From NCBI GenBank assembly GCA_035260725.1, contig DATFUR010000007.1:1-15735 (forward strand): a stretch of 15,735 bases of DNA, read 5' to 3'. The translations under genes and the position numbers were made by a program. This DNA is from DASRFS01 sp035260725 (lineage in GTDB: Bacteria; Patescibacteriota; Microgenomatia; Levybacterales; UBA12049). How positions within the stretch are numbered: position 1 is the first letter of the stretch; each line of letters starts with the position of its first letter. This document shows, piece by piece, positions 6,407 to 13,577 of the stretch. The notes below the pieces were generated by a model, which saw only the letters and a program-made list of their open reading frames with translations, did not search any database and was not told the origin of the DNA.

Positions 6407-6889
6407 TTATCTTGAATTATTGTGCCTTTGAGAAAGTCTTTTTAAAGCTTCTATGGTTGCGTAAACATTACTCGCTTGATTTTTGGTACCCAAAACTTTG
6501 GACGATATGTTTTCTATGCCCGCAAGAGAAACTACACTTCTTACAGCTCCACCTGCAATAACACCCGATCCACGGGGAGCAGGTTTAAGCATTACTTGTG
6601 CGGCTCCTAATTTTATTCTTACCTCAAAAGGAATTGTACCATTAACAATTGGAACCGTAATTGCATGTTTTTTAGCAATTGAAACACCTTTTTTTATAGC
6701 AGAGGATACATCGGGAGCCTTTCCAAGACCGACTCCAACTTTTCCCTTTTTATCTCCAACGACTGCCAGGACGGAAAATCCAATAGTATTGCCTCCTTTT
6801 GTTTTTTTAGAAACTCTGTTTACCTGTACTATCTTTTCCTCGAATCCTCCTTCTTCTCTTTGAATATTTTGTGGATTATAATATGCCAT
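6407..6889 (-). CDS. rpsE: 30S ribosomal protein S5
   Basis: The 160-residue protein near the decoding region influences accuracy and mRNA unwinding at the entry site. It has the double-stranded-RNA-binding-like N-terminal domain (VQVNRVSKKTKGG onwards, VVGDKKGKVGVGLGKA) and the C-terminal domain with PAPRGSGVIAGGAVRSVVSLAGI and KNQASNVYATIEALKRL. In the loop linked to spectinomycin response in E. coli, the residue after KGG is Asn (KGGNTIGF) where arginine is usual. Its ATG overlaps the rplR stop by one base (TAATG). Confidence 0.98.
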   Translation of the reverse strand: MAYYNPQNIQREEGGFEEKIVQVNRVSKKTKGGNTIGFSVLAVVGDKKGKVGVGLGKAPDVSSAIKKGVSIAKKHAITVPIVNGTIPFEVRIKLGAAQVMLKPAPRGSGVIAGGAVRSVVSLAGIENISSKVLGTKNQASNVYATIEALKRLSQRHNNSR

Positions 6890-7230
6890 TAGAATTTAAT
6901 TCCTCCTTCCCTAAGTCCTTCCGCTAAAGCTTTTACTCTTCCATGATACCTAAAGCTTCCTTTATCAAAAACTATTTTTTCCGCTTTTGCTTTTTTCAAT
7001 TTTTCGGCTAAGATAATTCCCAATTTTTTTGATCTCTCCGATTTTGTTCCTGTCTTTTCTTTTAGGTCCTTCTCGGAAGCCGAAACGATAGTTTCGTTTT
7101 TCTCGTCATCTATCGCTTGGGCGAATATATATTTATTTGTTCTGTGCACGGAAAGTCTCGGCTTGTCCTTCGTGCCTTCCATTTTACCCCTTATTCTTTT
7201 TTGCCTTCTTATTTTTGTTTTATTTAACAT
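6889..7230 (-). CDS. rplR: 50S ribosomal protein L18
   Basis: The 113-residue 5S rRNA-binding protein forms the central protuberance with L5. Typical segments are the basic start TKIRRQKRIRGK, PRLSVHRTNKYIFAQAIDD, GIILAEKLKKAKAEKIVFD and FRYHGRVKALAEGLREGGIKF at the end. The length is close to the family norm of about 117. It starts 4 nt after the rplF stop and its own stop overlaps the rpsE start. Confidence 0.98.
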   Translation of the reverse strand: MLNKTKIRRQKRIRGKMEGTKDKPRLSVHRTNKYIFAQAIDDEKNETIVSASEKDLKEKTGTKSERSKKLGIILAEKLKKAKAEKIVFDKGSFRYHGRVKALAEGLREGGIKF

Positions 7231-7234
7231 ATTA

Positions 7235-7792
7235 TTACTTAGCTCCTGCAGCTCCTATTGCCTTAGCTGCTTTTCCTGCTTTTCTTCTTATTCTTTCACC
7301 CTGATATTTAATCCCTTTACCTTTGTAAGGCTCCGGAGGCCTGATCGACCTTACTTTAGATGCAATATCTCCTACTTTTGTTTTGTCTATCCCGGAAACG
7401 GTTATAACATTTTCCTCAACTGCAAAGCTTACGTTTTCGTCTTTTATAACGACCGGGTGAGAAAATCCTACAAAAAGAGTTAAAGTATTCCCCGCTGCCT
7501 GTGCTCTATAACCTACCCCCGAAAGTTCTAATTTTTTTTCAAATCCTGTCGAGACTCCCGTAACCATATTGGCTATCATGGATCTCGTTAGTCCAAAAAG
7601 CGCGCGGGTTAATATATCGTTTTTTTTGTCTTGAGAGACAACGACTTTTCCCTCTGCAACTTCCCCTTTTATTCCCACGGGAATTTCAAAACTAAGGTTG
7701 CCTTTAGGTCCGGCAATTTTTATATTACCGTTTTCAAGCGTTACCGTAACTCCCTCTTTTATTAAAACCGGAATTTTACCAATTTTAGACAT
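7235..7792 (-). CDS. rplF: 50S ribosomal protein L6
   Basis: The 185-residue protein binds 23S rRNA near the sarcin-ricin loop with two repeated alpha/beta domains. It opens MSKIGKIPVLIKEGVTVTLE and carries IKIAGPKGNLSFEIP and LELSGVGYRAQAAGNTLTL. In the C-terminal half are FSHPVVIKDENVSF and RSIRPPEPYKGKGIKYQGE. It ends with a short Ala/Gly/Lys tail. The start overlaps the rpsH stop by one base. No truncation or frameshift is seen. Confidence 0.98.
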   Translation of the reverse strand: MSKIGKIPVLIKEGVTVTLENGNIKIAGPKGNLSFEIPVGIKGEVAEGKVVVSQDKKNDILTRALFGLTRSMIANMVTGVSTGFEKKLELSGVGYRAQAAGNTLTLFVGFSHPVVIKDENVSFAVEENVITVSGIDKTKVGDIASKVRSIRPPEPYKGKGIKYQGERIRRKAGKAAKAIGAAGAK

Positions 7793-8184
7793 TACCAGAT
7801 TGCAAAAAGGATTTCTCCACCGATACCCTTTTTGATTGCCTCCTTCCCCGTCATTACTCCTTGAGATGTTGAAATAATAAGAGTTTTTTTCCCTCTTTTT
7901 TCAATATCCTGTATATTTTTTGAAGAAATATATTTTCTTAAAGACGGTTTTGAAATCAAAACCGCATCTATAAATCTTGGTGTTCTTTTATCATATCTTA
8001 ATTTTGTTCTCATAACCTTTTTATTTAAAACGACATCCTCTTTAACCTCTTCTAAAAATCCCTCTTTAATAAGAACTTTACCAATTTCAATATTCAATTT
8101 AGACATGGGCAAAACAGCCTCTCTTCTTTTGGCATTTACTGCATTCTTTATTCCGCTTACAAAATCTGCAACAATATAATTCAT
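7792..8184 (-). CDS. rpsH: 30S ribosomal protein S8
   Basis: The 130-residue primary binding protein of the 16S rRNA central domain. Seen are the N-terminal SGIKNAVNAKRREAVLPMSK, KVLIKEGFLEEVKED, and the C-terminal IISTSQGVMTGKEAIKKGIGGEILFAIW with the family signature around STSQGVMT. The start MNYIVADFVSGIKNA lacks the usual T-DPIADMLTRIRNA wording but aligns in place. In E. coli S8 represses spc translation at rplE; no equivalent site was recognised here. It starts 6 nt after rpsN. Confidence 0.97.
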   Translation of the reverse strand: MNYIVADFVSGIKNAVNAKRREAVLPMSKLNIEIGKVLIKEGFLEEVKEDVVLNKKVMRTKLRYDKRTPRFIDAVLISKPSLRKYISSKNIQDIEKRGKKTLIISTSQGVMTGKEAIKKGIGGEILFAIW

Positions 8185-8190
8185 ATTAAT

Positions 8191-8376
8191 TTACCAAGTC
8201 GCCTTGGTTACTCCCGGCAATTGCCCTTTTAGGGCTAGCTCTCTAAAACAAAGTCTGCAAAGTCCGAATTTTCTCATATAAGCACGCGATCTTCCACAAA
8301 TATTACATCGGTTTTTATTTCTAACCTTGTATTTTTGCAAATGTTTAAATTTTTCAATATTTGATTTTTTTGCCAT
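8191..8376 (-). CDS. rpsN: 30S ribosomal protein S14, zinc-binding type Z
   Basis: A 61-residue protein of the 30S head. C24-x2-C27 and C40-x2-C43 (RCNICGRSRAYMRKFGLCRLCF) form the zinc knuckle of short type Z S14. The end AYMRKFGLCRLCFRELALKG is a textbook match. The start MAKKSNIEKFKHLQKYKVRN was chosen over an in-frame ATG five codons upstream, because the latter would run back into the rplE stop region and the MAKKS opening is usual. It begins 1 nt after the rplE stop. Confidence 0.97.
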   Translation of the reverse strand: MAKKSNIEKFKHLQKYKVRNKNRCNICGRSRAYMRKFGLCRLCFRELALKGQLPGVTKATW

Positions 8377-8377
8377 A

Positions 8378-8920
8378 TTAGTTTTTAACAAAAGGCATTC
8401 CTAAAATTTCTAGGAGTGCTATCCCCTCATTATTGTCTTTTGCTGTTGTGACAATAGTTAGCTCAAGACCTTGAACACGATCAACAGTTGCCGGATCAAT
8501 TTCCGGGAAAACAGTACTTTCCGGAAAACCTAACGTATAATTGCCGCGTCCGTCAAAACTTTTTCTGGAAACTCCCCTAAAATCTCTAATTCTAGGCATT
8601 ACAATTTTAGTCAATTTCTCATAAAATTCATACATCCTCTTTCCCCGCAACGTTACCATGAGAGCAATTTCGTCTCCTTGTCTAAGCTTAAAAGTAGATA
8701 TAGCTTTTTTTGCCTTCATAATTCTTGGTTTTTGTCCGGCTATTTTGGTAAGAATTTCTCTTCCTTTCTCCATATTCTTCTTATCGGCAAGAACATCTCT
8801 TACTCCCATATTAATAACTATTTTAGAAAGAGTGGGAACGTCATGCGTATTTTTAATTCCCAAATTTTCTTTAAGTTTTAGTAATTTTTCTTTTTTAAAA
8901 TTTTCTTCAAAAGTACTCAT
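8378..8920 (-). CDS. rplE: 50S ribosomal protein L5
   Basis: The 180-residue protein binds 5S rRNA and contacts the 30S head in bridge B1b. Typical features are PTLSKIVINMGVRDVLADKK, ILTKIAGQKPRIMKAKKAIS, FKLRQGDEIALMVTLRGKRMYEF, and DFRGVSRKSFDGRGNYTLG. The end TTAKDNNEGIALLEILGMPF is also in place. The start MSTFEENFKKE is followed by the family core. It overlaps rplX by 4 bp (ATGA), so the two are probably translated in series. Confidence 0.98.
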   Translation of the reverse strand: MSTFEENFKKEKLLKLKENLGIKNTHDVPTLSKIVINMGVRDVLADKKNMEKGREILTKIAGQKPRIMKAKKAISTFKLRQGDEIALMVTLRGKRMYEFYEKLTKIVMPRIRDFRGVSRKSFDGRGNYTLGFPESTVFPEIDPATVDRVQGLELTIVTTAKDNNEGIALLEILGMPFVKN

Positions 8921-9222
8921 ATAGCTTTCTCACATTTTTTACAAAACATTTCTTTCTTGCCTTTTTCTACTCTAAATCCTACTCTAGTTGTCTTATTGCA
9001 CTTAGGGCAAATTAAAGAAACCGCCGCCACGGGCAAGGGCTTTGTTAGAGTTACTATTTCCGATTTTTGATTTTGGGCACGGCTTTTCAAATGCCTCTTA
9101 TACTGATTTACTCCCTCTACCAATATCTTATTTTCTTTCGGATAAATTTTTTCTATTTTACCAACTTTTCCTTTATCTTTTCCCGAAACAACTTTTACGC
9201 TATCGCCTTTTCTTAATTTCAT
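8917..9222 (-). CDS. rplX: 50S ribosomal protein L24 with C-terminal zinc ribbon
   Basis: A 101-residue early-assembly protein. Start MKLRKGDSVKVVSGKDKGKVG is the KOW motif typical of L24. An in-frame ATG 38 codons upstream would extend the gene into rplN and was rejected. NKILVEGVNQYKRH follows, then a C-terminal Cys4 ribbon with C72-x2-C75 and C94-x2-C97, as in many bacterial L24 proteins though not E. coli. It starts 4 nt after the rplN stop. Confidence 0.97.
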   Translation of the reverse strand: MKLRKGDSVKVVSGKDKGKVGKIEKIYPKENKILVEGVNQYKRHLKSRAQNQKSEIVTLTKPLPVAAVSLICPKCNKTTRVGFRVEKGKKEMFCKKCEKAI

Positions 9223-9226
9223 ATTT

Positions 9227-9601
9227 TTATACAACCTCCGATGCCATACTGGCAATCTTCGCAAATCCTTTATCTTTGACTTCTCGAGCCACTGGTCCAA
9301 AAATTCTTGTTCCTCTTGGATTTTTGTCTTTTGCATTGTCTATTAAGACTCCCGCATTATCGGAAAATCGGACATATGAACCATCGCTTCTTTTATGTTC
9401 TTTTCTGGCTCTTACCAAAACTACCTTTACCATCTCGCTGTCTCTTACCTGACCCGCAGGATTTGCTTCCATTACAACACAATTTAGAACATCGCCTAAA
9501 AATCCATGTCTCCTTTTGAACCCTCCATAAATATGGATAACCCTTAAGGCCTTTGCTCCAGAATTATCTGCTACTTTTAATATCGTTCTATGCTGAATCA
9601 T
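9227..9601 (-). CDS. rplN: 50S ribosomal protein L14
   Basis: The 124-residue protein lies at the subunit interface (bridges B5 and B8), next to L19 and L3. Signature segments are MIQHRTILKVADNSGAKALR, a long basic turn RRHGFLGDVLNCVVMEANP and KVVLVRARKEHKRSDGSYVRF. It also has DNAGVLIDNAKDKNPRGTRI and FGPVAREVKDKGFAKIASMA. The length matches the family norm (122-124). The ATG overlaps the rpsQ TGA (ATGA). Confidence 0.98.
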   Translation of the reverse strand: MIQHRTILKVADNSGAKALRVIHIYGGFKRRHGFLGDVLNCVVMEANPAGQVRDSEMVKVVLVRARKEHKRSDGSYVRFSDNAGVLIDNAKDKNPRGTRIFGPVAREVKDKGFAKIASMASEVV

Positions 9602-9828
9602 TTTATTATTTTTTCAATTTTAAAATTTTTGTCTTTACTTATTGGTCTTGTTTCGACAATCTTAACAGTGTCTCCAAGACTTAATGTAAGATCTCCCGTA
9701 TCTACTTTGTATTTCTTTCTTCTTCTAAGAACTTTTTTGTACAATGGATGAACAATCGTTCTTTGTACCTGTACAACTGCCGTTTTCTGCATCTTTAAAG
9801 ATATAATTTTTCCTCTAAATGCTTTCAT
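9598..9828 (-). CDS. rpsQ: 30S ribosomal protein S17
   Basis: The 76-residue OB-fold protein binds 16S rRNA in the 30S body. It opens MKAFRGKIISLKMQKTAVVQ, followed by VHPLYKKVLRRRKKYKVDTGDLTLSLGDTVKIVETRPISKDK broken over the usual strands, and ends FKIEKIIK. It overlaps rpmC and rplN by 4 bp each (ATGA), the standard L29-S17-L14 trio. Confidence 0.97.
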   Translation of the reverse strand: MKAFRGKIISLKMQKTAVVQVQRTIVHPLYKKVLRRRKKYKVDTGDLTLSLGDTVKIVETRPISKDKNFKIEKIIK

Positions 9829-10085
9829 TTTGTTTTTGTACTACTCTTTCCTTTAATCTTTGGTTTTTCTTTTTGATCAATTTTTTCGAGTTTGGCTTTA
9901 TCATTAATTGTCGTTAGCATTAAGGCAATTTTTTTTCTCTCGAAGAAAATTGACTTTAAATTCTTCAACTTATTTTGAGATTTCTCAAGTCTTAATTTAA
10001 AGAGTAACACTTCAGAGTCTTTTATTAGCTTTCCAAGCTCTTGTATGCTTCTTGCCTTTAATTCTTCCTTTTGTTTGTTTTTCAT
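9825..10085 (-). CDS. rpmC: 50S ribosomal protein L29
   Basis: The 86-residue helical-hairpin protein sits at the polypeptide exit, next to L23. The chosen start is MKNKQKEELKARSIQELGKL. An in-frame ATG 13 codons upstream lies inside rplP and was rejected. The core LIKDSEVLLFKLRLEKSQNKL matches the L29 pattern. The protein is some 20 residues longer than the common 60-70, with a Lys/Ser/Thr-rich end (KPKIKGKSSTKTK). It starts 13 nt after the rplP stop. Confidence 0.93.
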   Translation of the reverse strand: MKNKQKEELKARSIQELGKLIKDSEVLLFKLRLEKSQNKLKNLKSIFFERKKIALMLTTINDKAKLEKIDQKEKPKIKGKSSTKTK

Positions 10086-10098
10086 ATTTTTATAATAC

Positions 10099-10515
10099 TT
10101 ACGATCTGTCCGCCTTCTCAACAATTTTTGTCGGAATACCCAATTTATGCGATGCCAATCTTAAAGCTTCATTCGCAATTTCACGGCTTACTCCACCCAT
10201 TTCAAATAACATTCTTCCCGGAAGAACGGGCGCTACGAATTCATAAACTTCTCCCTTTCCGCTTCCCATTCTTGTTTCCGCCGGTTTTTTCGTAATTGGC
10301 TTATCGGGAAAAATTCTAATCCAGACCCTTCCTCCTCTTTGAGTAAAATGGGTTATTGCTTTTCTTGCCGCTTCTATTTGTCTGCTGGTAACCCAGCCCA
10401 TTCCCTCCGATAAAAGTCCGTACTCTCCAAACGAAACTTTAGTTCCTCTTGTTGCTCGGCCTCTCATCTTGCCTCTAAAAGTTTTTCTAAATTTTGCTCT
10501 TCTTGGTACTAACAT
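10099..10515 (-). CDS. rplP: 50S ribosomal protein L16
   Basis: The 138-residue protein positions A-site tRNA near the peptidyl transferase centre. It opens MLVPRRAKFRKTFRGKMRGRA and has the family parts GEYGLLSEGMGWVTSRQIEAAR, ITHFTQRGGRVWIRIFPDKP and TRMGSGKGEVYEFVAPVLPGRM. The arginine of TRMG matches the residue hydroxylated in E. coli L16 (R81). It starts 1 nt after the rpsC stop. Confidence 0.98.
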   Translation of the reverse strand: MLVPRRAKFRKTFRGKMRGRATRGTKVSFGEYGLLSEGMGWVTSRQIEAARKAITHFTQRGGRVWIRIFPDKPITKKPAETRMGSGKGEVYEFVAPVLPGRMLFEMGGVSREIANEALRLASHKLGIPTKIVEKADRS

Positions 10516-10516
10516 A

Positions 10517-11167
10517 TTATTTACTTTCAGGTTGGTTTATCCAAACCTTAACTCCTATATATCCTTTTTTTGTTAAAGCAGGGTGAGATGCATAAGAAAT
10601 ATTTTCTCTAATTGTAGACAATGGAACAGTTCCTTTCTGAATTTTTTCCCGTCTTCCAATTTCTGCTCCTCCGATTCTGCCCGATAAAACAATTCTTACT
10701 CCCTTTGCCCCCGAGCCCATTACTTTTTCTACAGTGGACGCCAGTATTCTCTTTTGCGGAAGTCTTTTGATTAATTGTTCCGCAATATTTTTTGCAACCA
10801 GAGTTGCATCCAAATTTGGCTCCTTGATTGGCTCCACTTCTACTCTTACATCAAATTTTTGAGAAGATTTCTTTTTTTCTTTGAGTAAAATCCCATGAAC
10901 AAATGTTTTTAACTCTTCGAGTCCTGCTCCTCCTCTTCCGATAACCATTCCGGGACGAGATACAAAAACTCTTACCTTAATACTATTTATGGATCTCTCA
11001 ATTTCTATCTCCGAAATTCCTGTATTCTTGAGTCTTTCCTCAAGTGCATTTCTTAATTTAAAATCTTCCAAAAGTACGTCTTTGTATTTCCTGTCATCAA
11101 ACCAACGGCTGCTCCAGTTAAAAACCGGTCCCAACCTTATAACTCTTGGATTAACTTTTTGTCCCAT
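10517..11167 (-). CDS. rpsC: 30S ribosomal protein S3
   Basis: The 216-residue protein lines the mRNA entry tunnel. Start MGQKVNPRVIRLGPVFNW is typical. The type II KH domain has VIGRGGAGLEELK (75-87). The C-terminal domain contains VMGSGAKGVRIVLSGRIGGAEI, RREKIQKGTVPLSTIRENI and KGYIGVKVWINQPE. It ends without the extra C-terminal tail of E. coli S3 (233 residues). A Shine-Dalgarno AAGGAGC is 6 nt before the ATG, inside the end of rplV, which it overlaps by 17 bp. Confidence 0.98.
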   Translation of the reverse strand: MGQKVNPRVIRLGPVFNWSSRWFDDRKYKDVLLEDFKLRNALEERLKNTGISEIEIERSINSIKVRVFVSRPGMVIGRGGAGLEELKTFVHGILLKEKKKSSQKFDVRVEVEPIKEPNLDATLVAKNIAEQLIKRLPQKRILASTVEKVMGSGAKGVRIVLSGRIGGAEIGRREKIQKGTVPLSTIRENISYASHPALTKKGYIGVKVWINQPESK

Positions 11168-11510
11168 TTTTTGCTCCTTCCTTTCCGTCTGAAAGAATAA
11201 TTCTTATATGACTTGTTCTCTTTTTATAAGGATGAATGCGCCCTCTTGTTGATGGATGGTATCTTTTATAGGCAGGGCCATCCGATACGTCAATGCTTTT
11301 TATAAAAAGGCTTTCTTTTTCTACGTTTCTAGAAACGGCATTTGCAATAGCCGATCTTAAAGTTTTTTCCAAAACCCCAGAACCTCTTTTTTTAAGAACT
11401 TCAAGGGATGCCAATGCATCTTCTATGTTTTGTTTTCTTATAACATCTGCTACAAGCCTCACCTTGCGGGGTGCAACTTGAGTAGATTTGGTAAATGCTG
11501 TAATTTCCAT
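11151..11510 (-). CDS. rplV: 50S ribosomal protein L22
   Basis: The 119-residue protein has a long hairpin that lines the exit tunnel constriction. Seen are QVAPRKVRLVADVIRKQNIEDALA (11-34), LEKTLRSAIANAVSRN (47-62), and the hairpin YKRYHPSTRGRIHPYKKRTSHI (81-102). A hydrophilic end, SDGKEGAKNGTKS, is encoded by the stretch that also contains the rpsC ribosome-binding site and first codons. It begins 1 nt after the rpsS stop. Confidence 0.98.
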   Translation of the reverse strand: MEITAFTKSTQVAPRKVRLVADVIRKQNIEDALASLEVLKKRGSGVLEKTLRSAIANAVSRNVEKESLFIKSIDVSDGPAYKRYHPSTRGRIHPYKKRTSHIRIILSDGKEGAKNGTKS

Positions 11511-11511
11511 A

Positions 11512-11796
11512 TTAAGTTTTGCTTATTTCTCTAGCGACAACTCTTCCGTGAGATCTAAATGTTCTGGTTGGCGAAAACTCTCCAAGCTTGTGACCAACCA
11601 TTCCTTCCTGAACAAAAACATTTATAAAAGTTTTTCCATTATGAACCGAGAAAGTGTGTCCCACAAAATCAGGCGAAATCTCACAAGCCCTTGCCCAAGT
11701 TTTTATTGGATTTTTGTCTCCTGCTTGTTTTTGTCTGAGAACTTTTCTCAATAATCTTTGGTCTATGTATGGTCCTTTTTTAGCGCTTCTTGACAT
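11512..11796 (-). CDS. rpsS: 30S ribosomal protein S19
   Basis: The 94-residue protein of the 30S head pairs with S13 in bridging to the large subunit. MSRSAKKGPYIDQRLLRKV, IKTWARACEISPDFVGHTF, VHNGKTFINVFVQEGMVGHKLGEF and PTRTFRSHG are near-canonical. A strong AGGAGG lies 8 nt before the ATG, inside the last codons of rplB, and the ATG overlaps the rplB stop by one base. Confidence 0.98.
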   Translation of the reverse strand: MSRSAKKGPYIDQRLLRKVLRQKQAGDKNPIKTWARACEISPDFVGHTFSVHNGKTFINVFVQEGMVGHKLGEFSPTRTFRSHGRVVAREISKT

Positions 11797-12533
11797 TATT
11801 TTTTCCTCCTAGAAATTATTAATTTATTTGAATATTTTTTCTTTTTTCTTGTTTTTCCAACAGCAGGACGTCCGTAAACAGTTTTTGGTGTAGCCATACC
11901 TTGTCCGGATCTTCCTTCTCCTCCACCGTGAGGATGGGATCTTGGATTTTGCGCAGTTCCACGAACTGTAGGACGAATTCCCATGTGTATTTTTCTTCCG
12001 GCCTTACCAAAAAATTCATTTTTCCAATCTATATTTCCAAGCATTCCGATTGTTGCCAATCCATGATTTCTTACTCTTCTAACTTCTCCCGATGGGAGTT
12101 TTAAGTGTACAAATTCTCCTTCTTGAGCTTGAACCATAACAGAAGTCCCGGATGCTCTTGCCATCTGTCCGCCTTTGCCCGGCGTTAACTCAACGTTGTG
12201 AACCACAGTTCCAACAGGAAGAACACTAAGAACTGTTGCATTACCTACTTTTATGTCAACACTATCTCCCGATTCGATGGAGTCATTAAGTTTTAGGCCT
12301 TCCGGCTTTAAAATATATCTTTTTTCTCCATCAAGATATTGGATAAGTGCTACATCAACGGTTCTATTTGGATCATATTCAAAAGCAATAACCCGGCCAA
12401 CAACTCCTTTTTTATCTCTTTTAAAATCAATAACTCTCATAAATCTCTTATGTTCTCCTCCCTGATGGCGAACAGAAACAGATCCTGACGAGTCTCTTCC
12501 CGAACTTTTCTTTTTTATAAATTTAAGTTTCAT
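11796..12533 (-). CDS. rplB: 50S ribosomal protein L2, short N-terminus
   Basis: This protein, needed for subunit association and peptidyl transferase, is 245 residues, about 30 shorter than the usual 275. The missing part is at the N-terminus: after MKLKFIKKKSSGRDSSG the sequence enters VSVRHQGGEHKRFMRVIDFK, where most L2 proteins have some 50 residues before the RHQGG. The rest is intact, including FEYDPNRT, HNVELTPGKGGQMARASG and SHPHGGGEG (199-207) with the functionally important histidines. AGGAGG stands 6 nt before the ATG, within rplW, which it overlaps by 4 bp. Confidence 0.97.
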   Translation of the reverse strand: MKLKFIKKKSSGRDSSGSVSVRHQGGEHKRFMRVIDFKRDKKGVVGRVIAFEYDPNRTVDVALIQYLDGEKRYILKPEGLKLNDSIESGDSVDIKVGNATVLSVLPVGTVVHNVELTPGKGGQMARASGTSVMVQAQEGEFVHLKLPSGEVRRVRNHGLATIGMLGNIDWKNEFFGKAGRKIHMGIRPTVRGTAQNPRSHPHGGGEGRSGQGMATPKTVYGRPAVGKTRKKKKYSNKLIISRRKK

Positions 12534-12817
12534 TTTTTTCCTCCTGTACCAAATATGTCTATTTTTTGTCCTGATTTTATCTCAACGATTGCCTTTTTCC
12601 AGCCAGGAATTGTTATTTTTTTTCTTTGATTTGTTGTTTTAATTAATTTTTTTACGTTAATTGTCGAAACTCTTAAAACATTCACACCAAAACCCTCTTC
12701 AACCGATCTTTTTATTCTCAATTTGTTAGAGCCTTTTACAACCTTAAAAGCATATTTACCTTTTTTCATGTCCTCGACTGATTTTTCCGTTACAACCGGT
12801 GAAAGAATTACATTCAT
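12530..12817 (-). CDS. rplW: 50S ribosomal protein L23
   Basis: The 95-residue protein at the tunnel exit docks trigger factor and SRP. Seen are MNVILSPVVTEKSVEDMKKGKYAFKV, ANKL-like KGSNKLRIKRSVEEGFGVNV, VSTINVKKL and the end ITIPGWKKAIVEIKSGQKIDIF. The length is as expected. It starts 1 nt after the rplD stop, and its last codons (GTGGKK) carry the rplB Shine-Dalgarno. Confidence 0.97.
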   Translation of the reverse strand: MNVILSPVVTEKSVEDMKKGKYAFKVVKGSNKLRIKRSVEEGFGVNVLRVSTINVKKLIKTTNQRKKITIPGWKKAIVEIKSGQKIDIFGTGGKK

Positions 12818-12818
12818 A

Positions 12819-13577
12819 TTATTTTGCTTCCAGAAAATGTTTTTTTAAAACATCGACTGCTTCCTTCATAAAAACAACCGCATTGGTATCCAAAACGTCG
12901 TATGTATTTAAAGAAACAGCCGGAGAAATTTTCATTCCTTTTAAATTTCGGGAAGCTTTATAAACATTTCCAAATTCTTTAAAGCCGCCCGGAGTCACTA
13001 AAAGTATTTTTTCTCCAATCGCCATTGCTTCAATTGCTTTTGCCATAACTTTTGTTTTGGGTTGAATTTTATCCAAATCCATAATTTTAATTTCTCCGTC
13101 TTTAAGTTTTCCGGAAAGTGCGGAAAACAATGCTTTTCTTTTCATTTTTTGAGGTAAAGAAAGAGAAAAATCTTTTGGTTTTGTAGCAAAAGTGACTCCT
13201 CCATGAACAAAAATAGGAGCGCGGTTTGCTCCATGCCTTGCTCTTCCTGTTCCCTTTTGTTTGTAAATTTTTCTAGTTGATCCCTTAACTTCTCCTCTTG
13301 TTTTCATAGATACTGTTCCCTGGCGCTGGTTTGCCAAATAGACTCTTACTGCTTGGGCAATAAGATGCTTATTTTCCTCGACACCAAAAATTTCAGACGG
13401 CAATGTAATCCTTCCAACAGCTTTTCCTTTTACGTCATAAACGCTCGCAGACAAACTTACGCTAGCGCGGGGAGCCTTGGCACGAGGCGACCTAAGCGCT
13501 ACTTTCTTTGGCGAGCGGGCTGAGCTCACTTTTGTCTTTGAAACGAGCTTCTTCTTTATAATTTTTTTAGCTGGCAT
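12819..13577 (-). CDS. rplD: 50S ribosomal protein L4 with basic N-terminal extension
   Basis: This 252-residue protein has a loop that lines the exit tunnel. The ordinary L4 begins near residue 44 (SASVYDVKGKAVGRITLP). EIFGVEENKHLIAQAV, LANQRQGT, the tunnel loop KQKGTGRARHGANRAPIFVHGG and the C-terminal AVVFMKEAVDVLKK follow. Residues 1-43 are an added stretch with 14 Lys/Arg and no acidic residue in the first 40, including RSPKK and RSPRAK. An AAAGGAGG lies 3 nt before the ATG, a short spacing, inside the end of rplC, which it overlaps by 11 bp. In E. coli L4 represses its own operon; whether that holds here is unknown. Confidence 0.97.
   Translation of the reverse strand: MPAKKIIKKKLVSKTKVSSARSPKKVALRSPRAKAPRASVSLSASVYDVKGKAVGRITLPSEIFGVEENKHLIAQAVRVYLANQRQGTVSMKTRGEVKGSTRKIYKQKGTGRARHGANRAPIFVHGGVTFATKPKDFSLSLPQKMKRKALFSALSGKLKDGEIKIMDLDKIQPKTKVMAKAIEAMAIGEKILLVTPGGFKEFGNVYKASRNLKGMKISPAVSLNTYDVLDTNAVVFMKEAVDVLKKHFLEAK

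Noticed and set aside
9223..9336. Upstream in-frame extension of rplX by 38 codons
   Set aside because: It runs through rplN on the same strand and has no L24 similarity; MKLRKGD at 9222 is the family start.
10086..10124. Upstream extension of rpmC by 13 codons
   Set aside because: It overlaps the end of rplP; MKNKQKEEL gives the usual L29 start.
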